Origin: Idiomarina aquatica | GTDB taxonomy: Bacteria; Pseudomonadota; Gammaproteobacteria; Enterobacterales; Alteromonadaceae | Length of the DNA: 64,000 nucleotides | Assembly: GCF_003987185.1 (NCBI RefSeq) | Contig: NZ_PIPS01000005.1 | Location: forward strand, 62,001 to 126,000 | Direction: 5' to 3' | Part shown: in pieces, positions 36,306 through 45,896 of the stretch | How the letters are laid out: each line of letters begins with the position of its first letter | How positions within the stretch are numbered: position 1 is the stretch's first letter | The notes under the pieces: model-generated | The model's input: the letters and a program-made list of their open reading frames with translations, nothing else | What the model was told of the DNA's origin: nothing | The model's database searches: none | Translations under genes and position numbers: made by a program

Positions 36306-37052
36306 CTACTTTTTCTGCAGCTTTGCCGCTATCGCCTCGCGTGCCTCAGCAGAACTGAGTGCTTTCGCAAAAAAGCCGGCTTCGTGACTGATGCGCTCGG
36401 CCACCGACTGCTGCGGGGCTTTCAGTAATTGTTTACTGGTTCGCAACGCCTGTCGTGACAGCGTGGTTAACTGCGTCAGCACCTGCTCGGTTCTGGCATC
36501 GAGTTGTTCCGCGCTGAGTACCTCATTCACCAAGCCTAACTGCTGCGCTTTATGGGCATTGAAGGTATCGCCCAGTAGCAACAATTCTGCCGCTTGCTGA
36601 TGTCCGCAAAGACGCGGCAGTAATAAACTTGAGCCGGCCTCAGGCAACAGTCCCAGTTTGACAAAAGGTAAAGCAAATACCGCCTCATCGCTGGCATACA
36701 CCAGGTCGCAGTGCAGTAATAACGTCGTACCAATGCCGATTGCAAGGCCATTGACTTTCGCTACGATAGGCACATTGACTTTATTCAGAGTCTGCAGAAA
36801 TTTAAACGGCGGCGCGCTTTCGTCGAGATTCTCGATGGCGAGAAAATCATTGAGGTCATTGCCTGACGAAAAGCTATCACCGGTACTTTCAAACAGTACC
36901 GCTGAAATATCCTGATGTTGTTCGGCGTCGATTAACGCTTGCTCACAAGCACTATACATAGCCTGAGTGAAGGCGTTCTTTTTCTCCGGGCGGTTTAAAC
37001 GAATGCGTGTAACACCATCTTGATGGGTCACCACAACGTGTTGTTCTGCCAT
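36306..37052 (-). CDS. Enoyl-CoA hydratase/isomerase (crotonase) family protein
   Basis: A 248-residue crotonase-fold enzyme. The oxyanion-hole regions are SFSSGNDLNDFL near residue 61 and the loop before LLHCDLVYASDEAVFALPFVKLGLLPEAGSS near 112-140. The second region lacks the usual catalytic Glu of a hydratase at one position, and isomerase or other CoA chemistry is possible. Its ribosome site GAGG sits within the 3' arm of a large hairpin just upstream. Downstream on the same strand is the ffs promoter region. Confidence 0.85.
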   Translation of the reverse strand: MAEQHVVVTHQDGVTRIRLNRPEKKNAFTQAMYSACEQALIDAEQHQDISAVLFESTGDSFSSGNDLNDFLAIENLDESAPPFKFLQTLNKVNVPIVAKVNGLAIGIGTTLLLHCDLVYASDEAVFALPFVKLGLLPEAGSSLLLPRLCGHQQAAELLLLGDTFNAHKAQQLGLVNEVLSAEQLDARTEQVLTQLTTLSRQALRTSKQLLKAPQQSVAERISHEAGFFAKALSSAEAREAIAAKLQKK

Positions 37053-37098
37053 AAAAAAACCTCGTTCGTAACTGGTTGTACCTGTTACGAACGAGGTT
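37053..37098 (-). terminator. 15-bp perfect hairpin with T7 run abutting the crotonase ATG
   Basis: AACCTCGTTCGTAAC (37058-37072) and GTTACGAACGAGGTT (37084-37098) are a perfect 15-bp inverted repeat with an 11-base loop. On the minus strand the 3' arm runs straight into seven T and then the crotonase ATG. It looks like an intrinsic terminator of the KAS III gene, but its 3' arm also contains the only Shine-Dalgarno-like GAGG for the next gene. Confidence 0.8.
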
Positions 37099-37111
37099 AT
37101 CAGCTTTTCAG

Positions 37112-38200
37112 TCAGAGTTCACGCTTTTGCCAGGCCGCTGCCGTTTTTTCGTGTAATGGCACGATCATGTCGAGTGCAGAGAGATCGCCGGGCTCTAACT
37201 GCAGTTGATTATCACGCTTAGGAGTCACCCGATCACCCCACTGGATAAGACCGGCACCGCAGGTTAAACCACCACCAAATACGGCCGACATGATTTTATC
37301 ACCCGGCTTAATGGTACCGTTATCTGCGGCTTCAGCAAAGGCAATCGGCAAGGTTGCGGAAGAGGTATTGCCGTAATTTTGGATATTGATTACGGTTTTT
37401 TCACTTGGCACTTTGCATAACTTGGCCAGATAGTCGATCAGCCGCTTGTTCGCCTGATGCGGAATCAACGCATCGATATCGTCCGTCGACAATCCTGTCT
37501 GAGCGAAGACATTTTCCACCGCCGCATTCATGCCTTTCACTGCGCGTTTAAAGATTTCCTGACCAACAAAGTCAAACTGCATAATGCCGTCAAAGCCGAA
37601 ACGATCAAAACTAAGCCCGAAATCAAGGCTCAGCACGTCACGGGCTTCCGCATCACAACTGATATGACTGGCCAGTAAACCACATTCTTTGTCGGTGGCT
37701 TCCAACACCATCGCACCCGCACCGTCGCCAAACAGTACTGCACTCTCACGTTTGGTCCAGTCGAGAATTCTCGTCAGGCGTTCCGCTCCAATCAGCAGTA
37801 CCCGCTGGTGTGCACCGGTTCTAATCGCCTGTGTCGCCATGTGCATACCATACAGAAAACTGCTGCAAGCGGCGTTCAAATCAAAGGCTGCGGCATCCTT
37901 GGCACCGATATCCCGCTGTACCGCGGAAGCGACATTCGGAATGATTTCATCCGGTGTACAAGTACCGACAATAATTAAATCAATACTGGCGGGATCCAAG
38001 TCAGCTGCGGCCAATGCGTTTTTGGCCGCAATCGTTGCCAGTTTTGAAGTGCCGACGTGGCTGACCCGGCGCTCAGAAATGCCCGTACGGGATACGATCC
38101 ACTCATCTGAGGTATCAAGAAACGTCGCCAGGTCGTCGTTTGTCATAACAGCCGGAGGTAAACATTTCCCCCAACCGGTAATTTCTGCGTATTTTTTCAC
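37112..38200 (-). CDS. 3-oxoacyl-ACP synthase III family protein (FabH-like)
   Basis: A 362-residue thiolase-fold condensing enzyme with the KAS III triad Cys112 (NAACSSFLYG), His248 (IPHQANKRL) and Asn278 (QNYGNTSSA). It is about 45 residues longer than E. coli FabH, with a C-terminal tail rich in Glu/Asp/Leu. It is not in a fab cluster and may be a specialised KAS III, for example one using medium-chain acyl-CoA as in some Pseudomonas paralogues, which would fit the adjacent crotonase gene. This is inference from context. Confidence 0.88.
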   Translation of the reverse strand: MKKYAEITGWGKCLPPAVMTNDDLATFLDTSDEWIVSRTGISERRVSHVGTSKLATIAAKNALAAADLDPASIDLIIVGTCTPDEIIPNVASAVQRDIGAKDAAAFDLNAACSSFLYGMHMATQAIRTGAHQRVLLIGAERLTRILDWTKRESAVLFGDGAGAMVLEATDKECGLLASHISCDAEARDVLSLDFGLSFDRFGFDGIMQFDFVGQEIFKRAVKGMNAAVENVFAQTGLSTDDIDALIPHQANKRLIDYLAKLCKVPSEKTVINIQNYGNTSSATLPIAFAEAADNGTIKPGDKIMSAVFGGGLTCGAGLIQWGDRVTPKRDNQLQLEPGDLSALDMIVPLHEKTAAAWQKREL

Positions 38201-38346
38201 GGCTAAACCTTATTACTTCTGCAATTGGTTGCTTTTACACACATCGCGGCAGAAAAACCGAATGAAAGCATTTAAGCGCAACACCTTTTTACCGTATCAT
38301 AGCACGAATGTTATTCAGTTGAATGATCATGTTCGAGGGAATCACA

Positions 38347-38886
38347 ATGATCCGATCTGTTCTGTCAGCCATTGCACTTATCGCGGCGACCATCCTCGTC
38401 AGCGGCTGTCAAAGCCCACCGCAACCACTTATCATCGGCGCGGTTCAGGTGAACGACCCGCTCAATCAACCGGTTGCGCAAATTAGCGTCACCGATCAAC
38501 GTCCGCACGCCTACCTTTATCGCATCACGCATGCCGAGGATAAAGCCGAATTTGCGCCGCCGCAGCAACCACTGACAGAAGTGATCTCGAACTCACTAAC
38601 AAACCTGACGTCATCTCAGGCTGGCGAGCTTAGTTGGCAGATCAGCATTGACGAAGCCCTCATCGATGGTCAACTGGGTGCTTTTAATTATGAACTGCAA
38701 CATACCATAGTACTGCGGGTCGAAGCACAACGAGAAAACCGTACCTACAGCAACAGCTATCGTGGTCGCTTGCAGTCAAAAGGTGTCGGTCGCCCGGATG
38801 AGGCGGTCGTTGAACGGGAGTTTTCACAACTTCTGCGTTCCGTGCTCGCGGACATCAGTAACGACCCAAAACTACGTAATCTTTAA
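38347..38886 (+). CDS. yajG: YajG family lipoprotein
   Basis: A 179-residue lipoprotein with signal and lipobox LVSGC, lipidated Cys near residue 19. The rest matches the YajG family in length and general pattern (repeated short beta-rich segments and a conserved C-terminal region). I chose the ATG at 38347 behind a GAGGG site; an upstream ATG at 38323 would spoil the signal peptide. It leads the yajG-ppiA-ampG-panE series, and in E. coli yajG is also next to ampG. Confidence 0.85.
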   Translation: MIRSVLSAIALIAATILVSGCQSPPQPLIIGAVQVNDPLNQPVAQISVTDQRPHAYLYRITHAEDKAEFAPPQQPLTEVISNSLTNLTSSQAGELSWQISIDEALIDGQLGAFNYELQHTIVLRVEAQRENRTYSNSYRGRLQSKGVGRPDEAVVEREFSQLLRSVLADISNDPKLRNL

Positions 38887-38898
38887 TCAGGAGGCACC

Positions 38899-39504
38899 AT
38901 GCGTTTCATGTCGCTCGTTAAAACTATTGTGTTAAGTGGGCTGGTATTGGTCAGCGCAAGTTTCAACAGTCATGCACAGGTTCAGCCTGATAATCCTTTT
39001 CCACGGGTCGTATTCGTTACTTCCGCCGGCGATATCACCGTTGAGTTAAACCGGGAAGCGGCACCTTTGACGGTAGAAAACTTCTTTCGCTACGTCAAAA
39101 AGGCGCAATACAACGACACCATCTTTCACCGACTGGTGCCGGATTTCGTTTTGCAAGGCGGTGGGTACGACAAAGACTTCCAGGAAAAGCCAACCTTTGA
39201 AACCATCGTCAACGAATCGGGGAATGGTCTGCTGAATGAGTACGGTACCATCGCCATGGCTCGAGAGCGCGCGCCGCATACTGCCACTCGACAGTTCTTT
39301 TTTAACCTCAACGACAACAGCTCCTTGAACCCTGATAACGGCGATTGGGGTTATACGGTCTTTGGCCGTGTTGTTGAGGGCCTCGATGTGCTCGAAAAGC
39401 TGGCTCAACTGGAGTCGTTAGCTTATGACAAAGAAACCGGTTGGCGCGATGTGCCGGCACAACCACCGGTATTAAAGCGGATTGAAGTTGTACCGGCCAA
39501 CTGA
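38899..39504 (+). CDS. ppiA: Periplasmic peptidyl-prolyl isomerase, cyclophilin type
   Basis: Catalyses cis-trans isomerisation of proline bonds in exported proteins. A signal peptide (cleavage near Ser-His-Ala, residue 28) precedes the cyclophilin domain (about 37-200) with YNDTIFHRLVPDFVLQGGGY and the active-site FFFNLNDN region. Length is 201 residues, near PpiA. It starts after AGGAGG, 12 bases downstream of yajG, and its TGA overlaps the ampG ATG by one base. Confidence 0.93.
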   Translation: MRFMSLVKTIVLSGLVLVSASFNSHAQVQPDNPFPRVVFVTSAGDITVELNREAAPLTVENFFRYVKKAQYNDTIFHRLVPDFVLQGGGYDKDFQEKPTFETIVNESGNGLLNEYGTIAMARERAPHTATRQFFFNLNDNSSLNPDNGDWGYTVFGRVVEGLDVLEKLAQLESLAYDKETGWRDVPAQPPVLKRIEVVPAN

Positions 39505-40835
39505 TGGCTGTTAAACCGTCGTTCCGGGACGATCTGCGCGTTTATCTACAACCGCGGGTACTGGTGATTTTTATTCTTGGCATTGCCAGTGGTTTCCCGT
39601 GGGTCATGATCGGCTCGGCGTTATCAGCCTGGCTGCAGGAAGAAGGCCTGACCCGCTCTGTGATTGGCTATTTCGGTGCGGTTTTTGGGGCTTACTCAAT
39701 TAACTTCCTGTGGTCCCCGCTCGTCGACTCAATAAAGATTCCCATACTGACCCGTTCGCTGGGTCAGCGCCGCAGTTGGATATTGTCCTGTCAGCTCATC
39801 ATTGTCGCTGCTTGTTTTGCACTCTCGCAACTGCAGGTTAGCGAGCACTTACACTTGGTCGGTTTACTGGCGATGGCCATTGCCATCAGTTCGGCCACAC
39901 AGGATATTGCCATCGACGCCTACCGCATCGAATCCTTTGCGGTAACCGAAGGTCGTTTGCAAAGTGCCGGTGCGGCGATGGCGACCGCCGGCTGGTGGAC
40001 CGGCTATGCCGGCCTGGGCGCAATTCCCTTTTTTATCGTCGACAGCCAACAGTGGTACTGGCAGGACGCCTACGCCATCCTGGGCTTTATCATGTTGACC
40101 ATTGCTGCCGTGGTTTTGGTTGTCCGCAAAGCCACCTACCACCAGCAAGATAGTGATGGGCAACTTGCCCACGCCGGGTTGCTAGGACGTCTCGAACACA
40201 TTTTATTCGCCCCGATTAAAGAATTCTTTCAACGCAACGGCGTTAAATTCGCACTGTCCGTGTTGGTGTTCATTTTTCTGTTTAAAATTGGTGAAGCCTT
40301 TCTTGGCCGCATGTCGATTGTCTTTTATAAGGAAATTGGTTTTTCCAATGACCAAATCGGCACCTACTCGAAACTGGTAACCTGGTGGGTTACGATTTTG
40401 TTTGCCCTGCTTGGCAGCGCCGTTAATTTGCGCATGGGCATCGTCAAGGGTCTGCTGTTTGGCGGGCTGGCAATGGCCGCCTCCAATTTAATGTTCTCCT
40501 GGATTGCTCTGGTCGGCCCAAGTGAGCAGCTGTTTTTAAGTGCAGTCATTATCGATGGTTTTACCAGTGCCTGGTCGACCGTTGCGTTCGTCGCCTTTAT
40601 CAGCCTGTTATGTAACCGTACGTTCACCGCCTCGCAGTATGCCTTGATGGCGTCACTTGGCACCCTCGGCCGCACCCTGCTATCGTCCTACAGCGGTGTG
40701 GTGGTTGATGCGCTCGACGGTAACTGGACGTTGTTCTTCCTATTAACAGCGGTCATGGTAATACCCAGCCTGCTGTTCCTGTGGCACATTCGTCATACCT
40801 TGACTCATCTTGAGAGCCTGCGCGATGACCGTTAA
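39504..40835 (+). CDS. ampG: AmpG-family muropeptide permease (MFS)
   Basis: A 443-residue inner-membrane transporter with about 12 hydrophobic helices. AmpG imports GlcNAc-anhydroMurNAc peptides for cell-wall recycling. The family-like segments are GFPWVMIGSALSAWLQEEG near residue 28, NFLWSPLVDSIKIP near 68, and SSATQDIAIDAYRIE near 131. The MltB-family transglycosylase elsewhere in this window produces such substrates. It overlaps ppiA by one base and panE by eleven. Confidence 0.93.
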   Translation: MAVKPSFRDDLRVYLQPRVLVIFILGIASGFPWVMIGSALSAWLQEEGLTRSVIGYFGAVFGAYSINFLWSPLVDSIKIPILTRSLGQRRSWILSCQLIIVAACFALSQLQVSEHLHLVGLLAMAIAISSATQDIAIDAYRIESFAVTEGRLQSAGAAMATAGWWTGYAGLGAIPFFIVDSQQWYWQDAYAILGFIMLTIAAVVLVVRKATYHQQDSDGQLAHAGLLGRLEHILFAPIKEFFQRNGVKFALSVLVFIFLFKIGEAFLGRMSIVFYKEIGFSNDQIGTYSKLVTWWVTILFALLGSAVNLRMGIVKGLLFGGLAMAASNLMFSWIALVGPSEQLFLSAVIIDGFTSAWSTVAFVAFISLLCNRTFTASQYALMASLGTLGRTLLSSYSGVVVDALDGNWTLFFLLTAVMVIPSLLFLWHIRHTLTHLESLRDDR

Positions 40836-41706
40836 GCTCAACTGGCTGATCACCGGCCCCGGGGCCATTAGTGGCGTATTGGCGGCGGGACTGTTGCGCC
40901 AGCAGCAACAAGTTGCCTGGCTCAGTCGCCACACCCAGGAAGAAACCAGCGTCAACTGGACGCTGACTGAGAACGGCAAAGCGACCCGCTTTGTTACCCC
41001 GCTCTACCCTGATGCCCCGCCCCCCGATGCGGTGATTCTGGCGGTAAAGTCCTACGACCTTGCCGCCGCCTTAGAGCGGCTGGACGAGCTCCAAATCGCC
41101 ACGGACTGCCCAATTATCATCAGTCACAATGGTATGTTGAGCGTCCACAGCGAGCGACCGCTGTTTCCGCTGATTACAACTCATGCTGCCAGCCGCGAAA
41201 ACCACACCATTAGCCACAACGGCTATGGGGAAAGCTGGCTTGCCGCCCAGGCCATAAATCAGCCGCAGCCATTAGCGGGCGCTATTGGCGAAATACTGCA
41301 ACAGAGCTTCCCGCCGCTGCACCTGGTTCATGATATTGAGCATCGACGCTGGCACAAATTGTTGATCAACTGCGTCATCAATCCACTCACCGCCATTTAT
41401 CGGGTTGCCAACGGTGAACTGGCCGCGGCCCGCTTCAGCGATATAAAACAGCAGTTGATTGAGGAGTTTGTGCAGGTTGCCGCAGCGTGCGGGTATTCCT
41501 TTGATGCACACCAGGCTTCACAGGCTGTGGCAAAGGTGATTACGGCGACGGCAGCTAACCGTTCGTCGATGCTGGTGGATGTTGAACACCAGCGAACCAC
41601 AGAAATTGATGCCATGAACGGCTTCATTGTTGAACAGGCACGTCAGCACCAGATCGATGTGCCGACGCATCGTGCAGTTACCGAGGCGGTAACTGCACTC
41701 CGTTAG
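40825..41706 (+). CDS. panE: 2-dehydropantoate 2-reductase
   Basis: NADPH-dependent reduction of ketopantoate to pantoate for coenzyme A synthesis. The N-terminal Rossmann motif is ITGPGAISGVLAAGLL, somewhat unusual in starting TGPGA rather than GAGA. HRRWHKLLINCVINPLTAIYR near residue 173 is the family signature with catalytic Lys. I chose the ATG at 40825 (293 residues), since the earlier start at 40810 overlaps ampG further with unconserved residues. It is last in the yajG series. Confidence 0.88.
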   Translation: MTVKLNWLITGPGAISGVLAAGLLRQQQQVAWLSRHTQEETSVNWTLTENGKATRFVTPLYPDAPPPDAVILAVKSYDLAAALERLDELQIATDCPIIISHNGMLSVHSERPLFPLITTHAASRENHTISHNGYGESWLAAQAINQPQPLAGAIGEILQQSFPPLHLVHDIEHRRWHKLLINCVINPLTAIYRVANGELAAARFSDIKQQLIEEFVQVAAACGYSFDAHQASQAVAKVITATAANRSSMLVDVEHQRTTEIDAMNGFIVEQARQHQIDVPTHRAVTEAVTALR

Positions 41707-41731
41707 CCAATGGCTTGGCACCGGCCGGGTT

Positions 41732-42844
41732 TTATTTGTCTTCGATAAAGTCCACGACTTCCAGACCAAAACCTGACAGCGCCGAGTAGCGCTTGGGCGA
41801 GCTCATCAAATGCATTTTGTGAATACCAAGATCGGCCAGGATTTGCGAGCCAACACCAACGTTACGCGATGCGTTTGACGCCGACGCAGTCGGTTTCTGC
41901 TCACCATGATCCTGCGCTTCAAATTCTTTGACCTGAGCGATGATGTCTTCCGGCGTCTGCTGACGTCCGATAATTACAAGGACGCCGTCATGCTCTGCCA
42001 GGTAGCGCATCGCCTTGTATATCGGCCAACTGCGCTTAGTGGCACGTTCAGTCAGCAAGGTATCATGGAAGGTATCTTGCAAATGCACACGCACATTGGT
42101 CGGTTTGTTCGGGTCAACCTCACCATGAACCAGCGCATGATGAACCTGTTGATCAATAGAATCCTGAAACGTAATCAGCGTGAATTCACCGGCACTGGTG
42201 GGTAAGCGGCATTCAGCCACGCGCTGAACGGTTTTTTCCTTCATCGAACGGTATTCGATGAGGTCGGCAATGGTGCCGATTTTTATGCCATGCTCAGCGG
42301 CAAATTTTTCCAAATCCGGACGACGCGCCATGGTGCCGTCTTCGTTCAGTACCTCGACAATCACTGAGGCAGGTTCAAAACCCGCTAAGCGCGCCAAATC
42401 ACAACCCGCCTCGGTATGTCCGGCTCGGTTTAATACACCACCGGCTTTCGCTTTCAACGGAAAGATATGACCCGGCATGACTAAGTCTTCCGGTTTTGCG
42501 TCTTTGGCCACTGCATCTTTTACCGTTTTCGCACGATCGGCGGCGGATATGCCAGTGGTTACGCCCTCTGCGGCTTCGATCGAAACGGTGAAGTTGGTTG
42601 CATAAGGCGCGTTGTTTTTGTCCACCATCAGCGGCAAGTTTAACTGCTTACAACGCTCTTCCGTCAGCGTTAAGCAAATTAAACCGCGGCCAAAGCGCGC
42701 CATAAAATTAATGGCTTCCGGCGTCACGCAATCAGCGGCAATGATCAGATCGCCTTCATTTTCACGATCCTCATCATCCATCAGGATGACCATTTTACCC
42801 TGACGAATATCCTCAATTATTTCTTCGGTAGTGTGTAAGCCCAT
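41732..42844 (-). CDS. ribBX: RibBX: 3,4-dihydroxy-2-butanone 4-phosphate synthase with degenerate GTP cyclohydrolase II-like domain
   Basis: The N-terminal half (about 1-200) is an intact RibB domain with [20 protein letters not shown] and [16 protein letters not shown], making the four-carbon precursor of riboflavin. The C-terminal half (about 205-370) resembles RibA in extent but lacks the zinc cysteines (the normal SECxTGDxxxSxRCDC region reads [15 protein letters not shown]). Such RibBX variants are known to be common in Proteobacteria. A separate ribA is therefore expected elsewhere. No ribE or ribH is in this cluster. Confidence 0.9.
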   Translation of the reverse strand: MGLHTTEEIIEDIRQGKMVILMDDEDRENEGDLIIAADCVTPEAINFMARFGRGLICLTLTEERCKQLNLPLMVDKNNAPYATNFTVSIEAAEGVTTGISAADRAKTVKDAVAKDAKPEDLVMPGHIFPLKAKAGGVLNRAGHTEAGCDLARLAGFEPASVIVEVLNEDGTMARRPDLEKFAAEHGIKIGTIADLIEYRSMKEKTVQRVAECRLPTSAGEFTLITFQDSIDQQVHHALVHGEVDPNKPTNVRVHLQDTFHDTLLTERATKRSWPIYKAMRYLAEHDGVLVIIGRQQTPEDIIAQVKEFEAQDHGEQKPTASASNASRNVGVGSQILADLGIHKMHLMSSPKRYSALSGFGLEVVDFIEDK

Positions 42845-42854
42845 AGCTAACCTT

Positions 42855-43982
42855 TTACTGTTGATTCTGTGGAATACCGATAATCCGAGTATCCGGCCCC
42901 ACTTGACGCCGATCGGTAATACGAATGCGCGGAGCTTGCGTCAGTGCAGTCAGTGACGTCAAATCAACCACGCCCCGGGCATCCGAACCAAGCAACTGAT
43001 TGGATTGGTATAAATAAACTTCATTCACTAAACCTGCATCACAAAGCGCGCCAGCCAGTCGGGCACCGCACTCCGTCCAGATCAGATTAATCTCACGTAG
43101 CGCCAGCTCCAGCATCATGTCATGCAAATCCACGTTGCCATTCGCGGTACGCCGCACTATCACCTGGTGACAATGACTGTGGCGGCTGGCATCGGCTTCT
43201 TCATGACGAACCAGCCAGACCGGCCCGGGTTGTTCAAACAAAGCCAGTTGATCGTGAATACGGTTTTGTCCATCAATGATAATACGCACCGGTTGTTTGA
43301 GTGGATCCGGTAACGGCCTTGAGGCCGGCCACTGCTCGGCACGCACGGTTAAACGCGGATTATCAGCCAGTACCGTATCGGCACCGGTTAGAATCGCGTC
43401 GGCATGCGCCCGCCAATACTGCACGTCGGCACGCGCCTGCGGCGACGTGATCCACTGGCTTTCGCCGTTAGCCAATGCGGTGCGGGCATCCAGTGAAGCA
43501 GCCATTTTTAAACGCAACCAGGGTAACTGCGTGGTCATGCGGTGAATAAAACCCGGATTAAGTGCGCGTGCCGCTTGCTCCAGAATACCAACCTCTACGT
43601 CGATACCTGCTTCGCGTAAGCGGGCAATGCCCTTGCCCGCCACCTGCGGATTGGGATCTTCCATTGCCACCACCACCCGCGCAACTCCAGCATCAATCAA
43701 CGCATTAACACAGGGCGGCGTGCGGCCAAAATGGCTGCAAGGTTCGAGCGTGACGTAAGCGGTAGCGCCTTTAGTTTGTCCAGCCGCTGCGGCTATCGCA
43801 TGCACTTCCGCATGGGGTTGACCCGCACGCTGATGCCAGCCTTCGCCGATGATTTTTTGCTGCTGTGTGATGACACAACCGACCGCAGGGTTTGGGGCCG
43901 TCGTTAACATGCCCCGGCGACCGAGCTGCAACGCCCGGTGCATCATCTGATGATCAATGATTACTTGGGTAGGATCAGTCAT
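42855..43982 (-). CDS. ribD: Bifunctional riboflavin deaminase/reductase RibD
   Basis: Two consecutive steps of riboflavin synthesis. The N-terminal deaminase (about 1-145) has zinc ligands HAEVHAI and [11 protein letters not shown], and the C-terminal NADPH reductase (about 150-375) includes [15 protein letters not shown] chose the ATG at 43982 (375 residues), overlapping the nrdR stop by eight bases; a longer frame to 44054 would add 24 unrelated residues inside nrdR. The nrdR-ribD order is the common gammaproteobacterial one. Confidence 0.94.
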   Translation of the reverse strand: MTDPTQVIIDHQMMHRALQLGRRGMLTTAPNPAVGCVITQQQKIIGEGWHQRAGQPHAEVHAIAAAAGQTKGATAYVTLEPCSHFGRTPPCVNALIDAGVARVVVAMEDPNPQVAGKGIARLREAGIDVEVGILEQAARALNPGFIHRMTTQLPWLRLKMAASLDARTALANGESQWITSPQARADVQYWRAHADAILTGADTVLADNPRLTVRAEQWPASRPLPDPLKQPVRIIIDGQNRIHDQLALFEQPGPVWLVRHEEADASRHSHCHQVIVRRTANGNVDLHDMMLELALREINLIWTECGARLAGALCDAGLVNEVYLYQSNQLLGSDARGVVDLTSLTALTQAPRIRITDRRQVGPDTRIIGIPQNQQ

Positions 43983-44424
43983 TAAGACGGGCGATCTCCT
44001 CGCCAAATTCGCGGATGTCTTCGAATGAACGGTAAACCGAGGCAAAGCGCACATAGGCCACTTTATCGATTTGCTTTAAATTATCCATCACTTGATTACC
44101 GATGAAATCGCTACTGATTTCACGTTCACCGGTCGCCCGGATCGCTGATTTAATTTTGTTAATGGCTTGTTCCATCAGTTCCAGACTGACAGGGCGTTTT
44201 TCCAATGCCCGTAACAAGCCGTTACGCAATTTATCCTCGTTAAACGGTTCACGGCTGCCGTCGGATTTAATCACTCGCGGCATAATTAATTCGGCGGTTT
44301 CGAACGTGGTAAAACGCTCTTTGCAGTGATTACATTCGCGCCGACGGCGCACCGATGCGCCATCCGCCACCAATCGCGAATCAATCACTTTGGTGTCTTG
44401 GGTGCCACAAAAAGGACAATGCAT
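43975..44424 (-). CDS. nrdR: Transcriptional repressor NrdR
   Basis: Controls ribonucleotide reductase genes in response to ATP/dATP. The 149-residue protein has an N-terminal zinc ribbon (CPFC at residues 3-6 and CNHC near 31-34) and an ATP-cone domain (about 46-136) with [11 protein letters not shown]. Length is exactly typical. A GGAGAG site precedes the ATG. It lies between glyA and ribD; no nrdAB genes are in the window. Confidence 0.97.
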   Translation of the reverse strand: MHCPFCGTQDTKVIDSRLVADGASVRRRRECNHCKERFTTFETAELIMPRVIKSDGSREPFNEDKLRNGLLRALEKRPVSLELMEQAINKIKSAIRATGEREISSDFIGNQVMDNLKQIDKVAYVRFASVYRSFEDIREFGEEIARLND

Positions 44425-44467
44425 CGATGCTCTCCGATTAACTTAACGATCCAATTCCGATCATACG

Positions 44468-45724
44468 TTATTGATACACTGGGAAGTTCGCACACAGGGC
44501 TTTCACCTGTTCGCGAACCTTCTCAATGGTTGCTTCGTTGTTAATGTCGTCTAACACGTCGCAAATCCAGTTCGCTACCTGTTCGGCTTCCGCTTCTTTG
44601 AAACCGCGGCGGGTAATCGCCGGCGTCCCCAGGCGCAGACCTGACGTCACAAACGGCGAACGTGGGTCATTAGGAACCGCGTTCTTGTTCACGGTAATAA
44701 AAGCACGGCCCAAGGCAGCATCGGCGTCTTTACCGGTAATGTCTTTGTCAATCAGGTCAACCAGGAACAAATGGTTCTGAGTACCGTTAGAGACAATTTT
44801 ATAGCCACGGCTTTGCAGTGTTTTCACCATGGTGTTGGCGTTTTTCAGAACTTGTTCCTGATAAGCTTTAAATTCTGGCTGCAGCGCTTCTTTAAACGCA
44901 ACCGCTTTAGCGGCGATGACGTGCATTAACGGGCCACCCTGGTTACCAGGGAACACCGCACTGTTTAATTTCTTGTGCAGCTTTTCATCATCTTTACCTG
45001 ACAGGATCAACCCACTGCGCGGACCGGCAAGGGTTTTGTGCGTGGTTGTGGTCACCACGTCAGCGAATGGAATCGGGCTTGGGTAAACACCTGCCGCAAC
45101 CAGACCCGCTACGTGTGCCATATCGACCAACAAGTAAGCCCCCACTTGATCGGCGATTTCACGGAAACGCTGCCAATCAACAATACCCGAGTAAGCCGAG
45201 AACCCGGCTACAATCACTTTAGGTTTGTGCTCTTGCGCCAGACGTTCAACTTCCGCATAGTCGATTTCGCCGGTTTCTTCCGATAAACCGTACTGCACCG
45301 CATTATAAAGTTTACCCGAGAAGTTAACGCCGGCACCGTGCGTCAAGTGACCACCGTGCGCCAGGCTCATACCAAGGAAGGTATCACCGGCTTCCATCAA
45401 CGCCATGAACGCGGCCGTATTGGCTTGCGATCCCGAATGCGGTTGTACGTTCGCGTATTTCGCACCGAACAACGCTTTGGCGCGCTCAATGGCTAAATCT
45501 TCAACGATATCGACGTACTCGCAACCGCCGTAATAACGTTTGTGCGGATAGCCTTCGGCGTACTTGTTAGTAAGCTGGGAACCTTGAGCTTCCAGTACCC
45601 GCGGGCTGGTGTAGTTTTCTGAGGCGATCAGTTCGATGTGCTGTTCCTGACGCTCTACTTCCTTGCTCATTGCGTCCCACAGTTCAGCATCAAACTCGGC
45701 GATATTTTGTTGCGATTTTTGCAT
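44468..45724 (-). CDS. glyA: Serine hydroxymethyltransferase
   Basis: PLP enzyme converting serine to glycine while charging tetrahydrofolate with a one-carbon unit. The 418-residue form from the ATG at 45724, behind GGGAG, matches E. coli GlyA (417); the longer frame to 45778 adds 18 unsupported residues. Motifs include [15 protein letters not shown] near 28, the HGGHLTHG stretch near 120 and the PLP lysine in [14 protein letters not shown] near 229. It precedes nrdR on the same strand. A palindrome upstream may be an operator. Confidence 0.97.
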   Translation of the reverse strand: MQKSQQNIAEFDAELWDAMSKEVERQEQHIELIASENYTSPRVLEAQGSQLTNKYAEGYPHKRYYGGCEYVDIVEDLAIERAKALFGAKYANVQPHSGSQANTAAFMALMEAGDTFLGMSLAHGGHLTHGAGVNFSGKLYNAVQYGLSEETGEIDYAEVERLAQEHKPKVIVAGFSAYSGIVDWQRFREIADQVGAYLLVDMAHVAGLVAAGVYPSPIPFADVVTTTTHKTLAGPRSGLILSGKDDEKLHKKLNSAVFPGNQGGPLMHVIAAKAVAFKEALQPEFKAYQEQVLKNANTMVKTLQSRGYKIVSNGTQNHLFLVDLIDKDITGKDADAALGRAFITVNKNAVPNDPRSPFVTSGLRLGTPAITRRGFKEAEAEQVANWICDVLDDINNEATIEKVREQVKALCANFPVYQ

Positions 45725-45806
45725 TACGGCTCCCACTTTACCTATTTGACTTGGGGCATACGCCCAGAGTGCCGCCATTTTAACCTAAAACCACCCGTAA
45801 TGCCTA

Positions 45807-45822
45807 GTTTGTAACGACAAAC
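45807..45822. promoter_or_regulatory. Palindrome in the glyA-ettA intergenic region
   Basis: GTTTGTAACGACAAAC is a 6+4+6 perfect inverted repeat about 85 bases upstream of glyA. It partly resembles the known PurR box (ACGCAAACGTTTGCGT) in size and symmetry but not in sequence. GlyA is controlled by PurR and MetR in E. coli, so an operator is plausible. Confidence 0.35.
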
Positions 45823-45896
45823 AAATTTGGGCATTTGGGCCATTTGGCTTTAAACTATCGGCAACTCTTTAAACCAAATCAAGGATTGTTCGTCGC

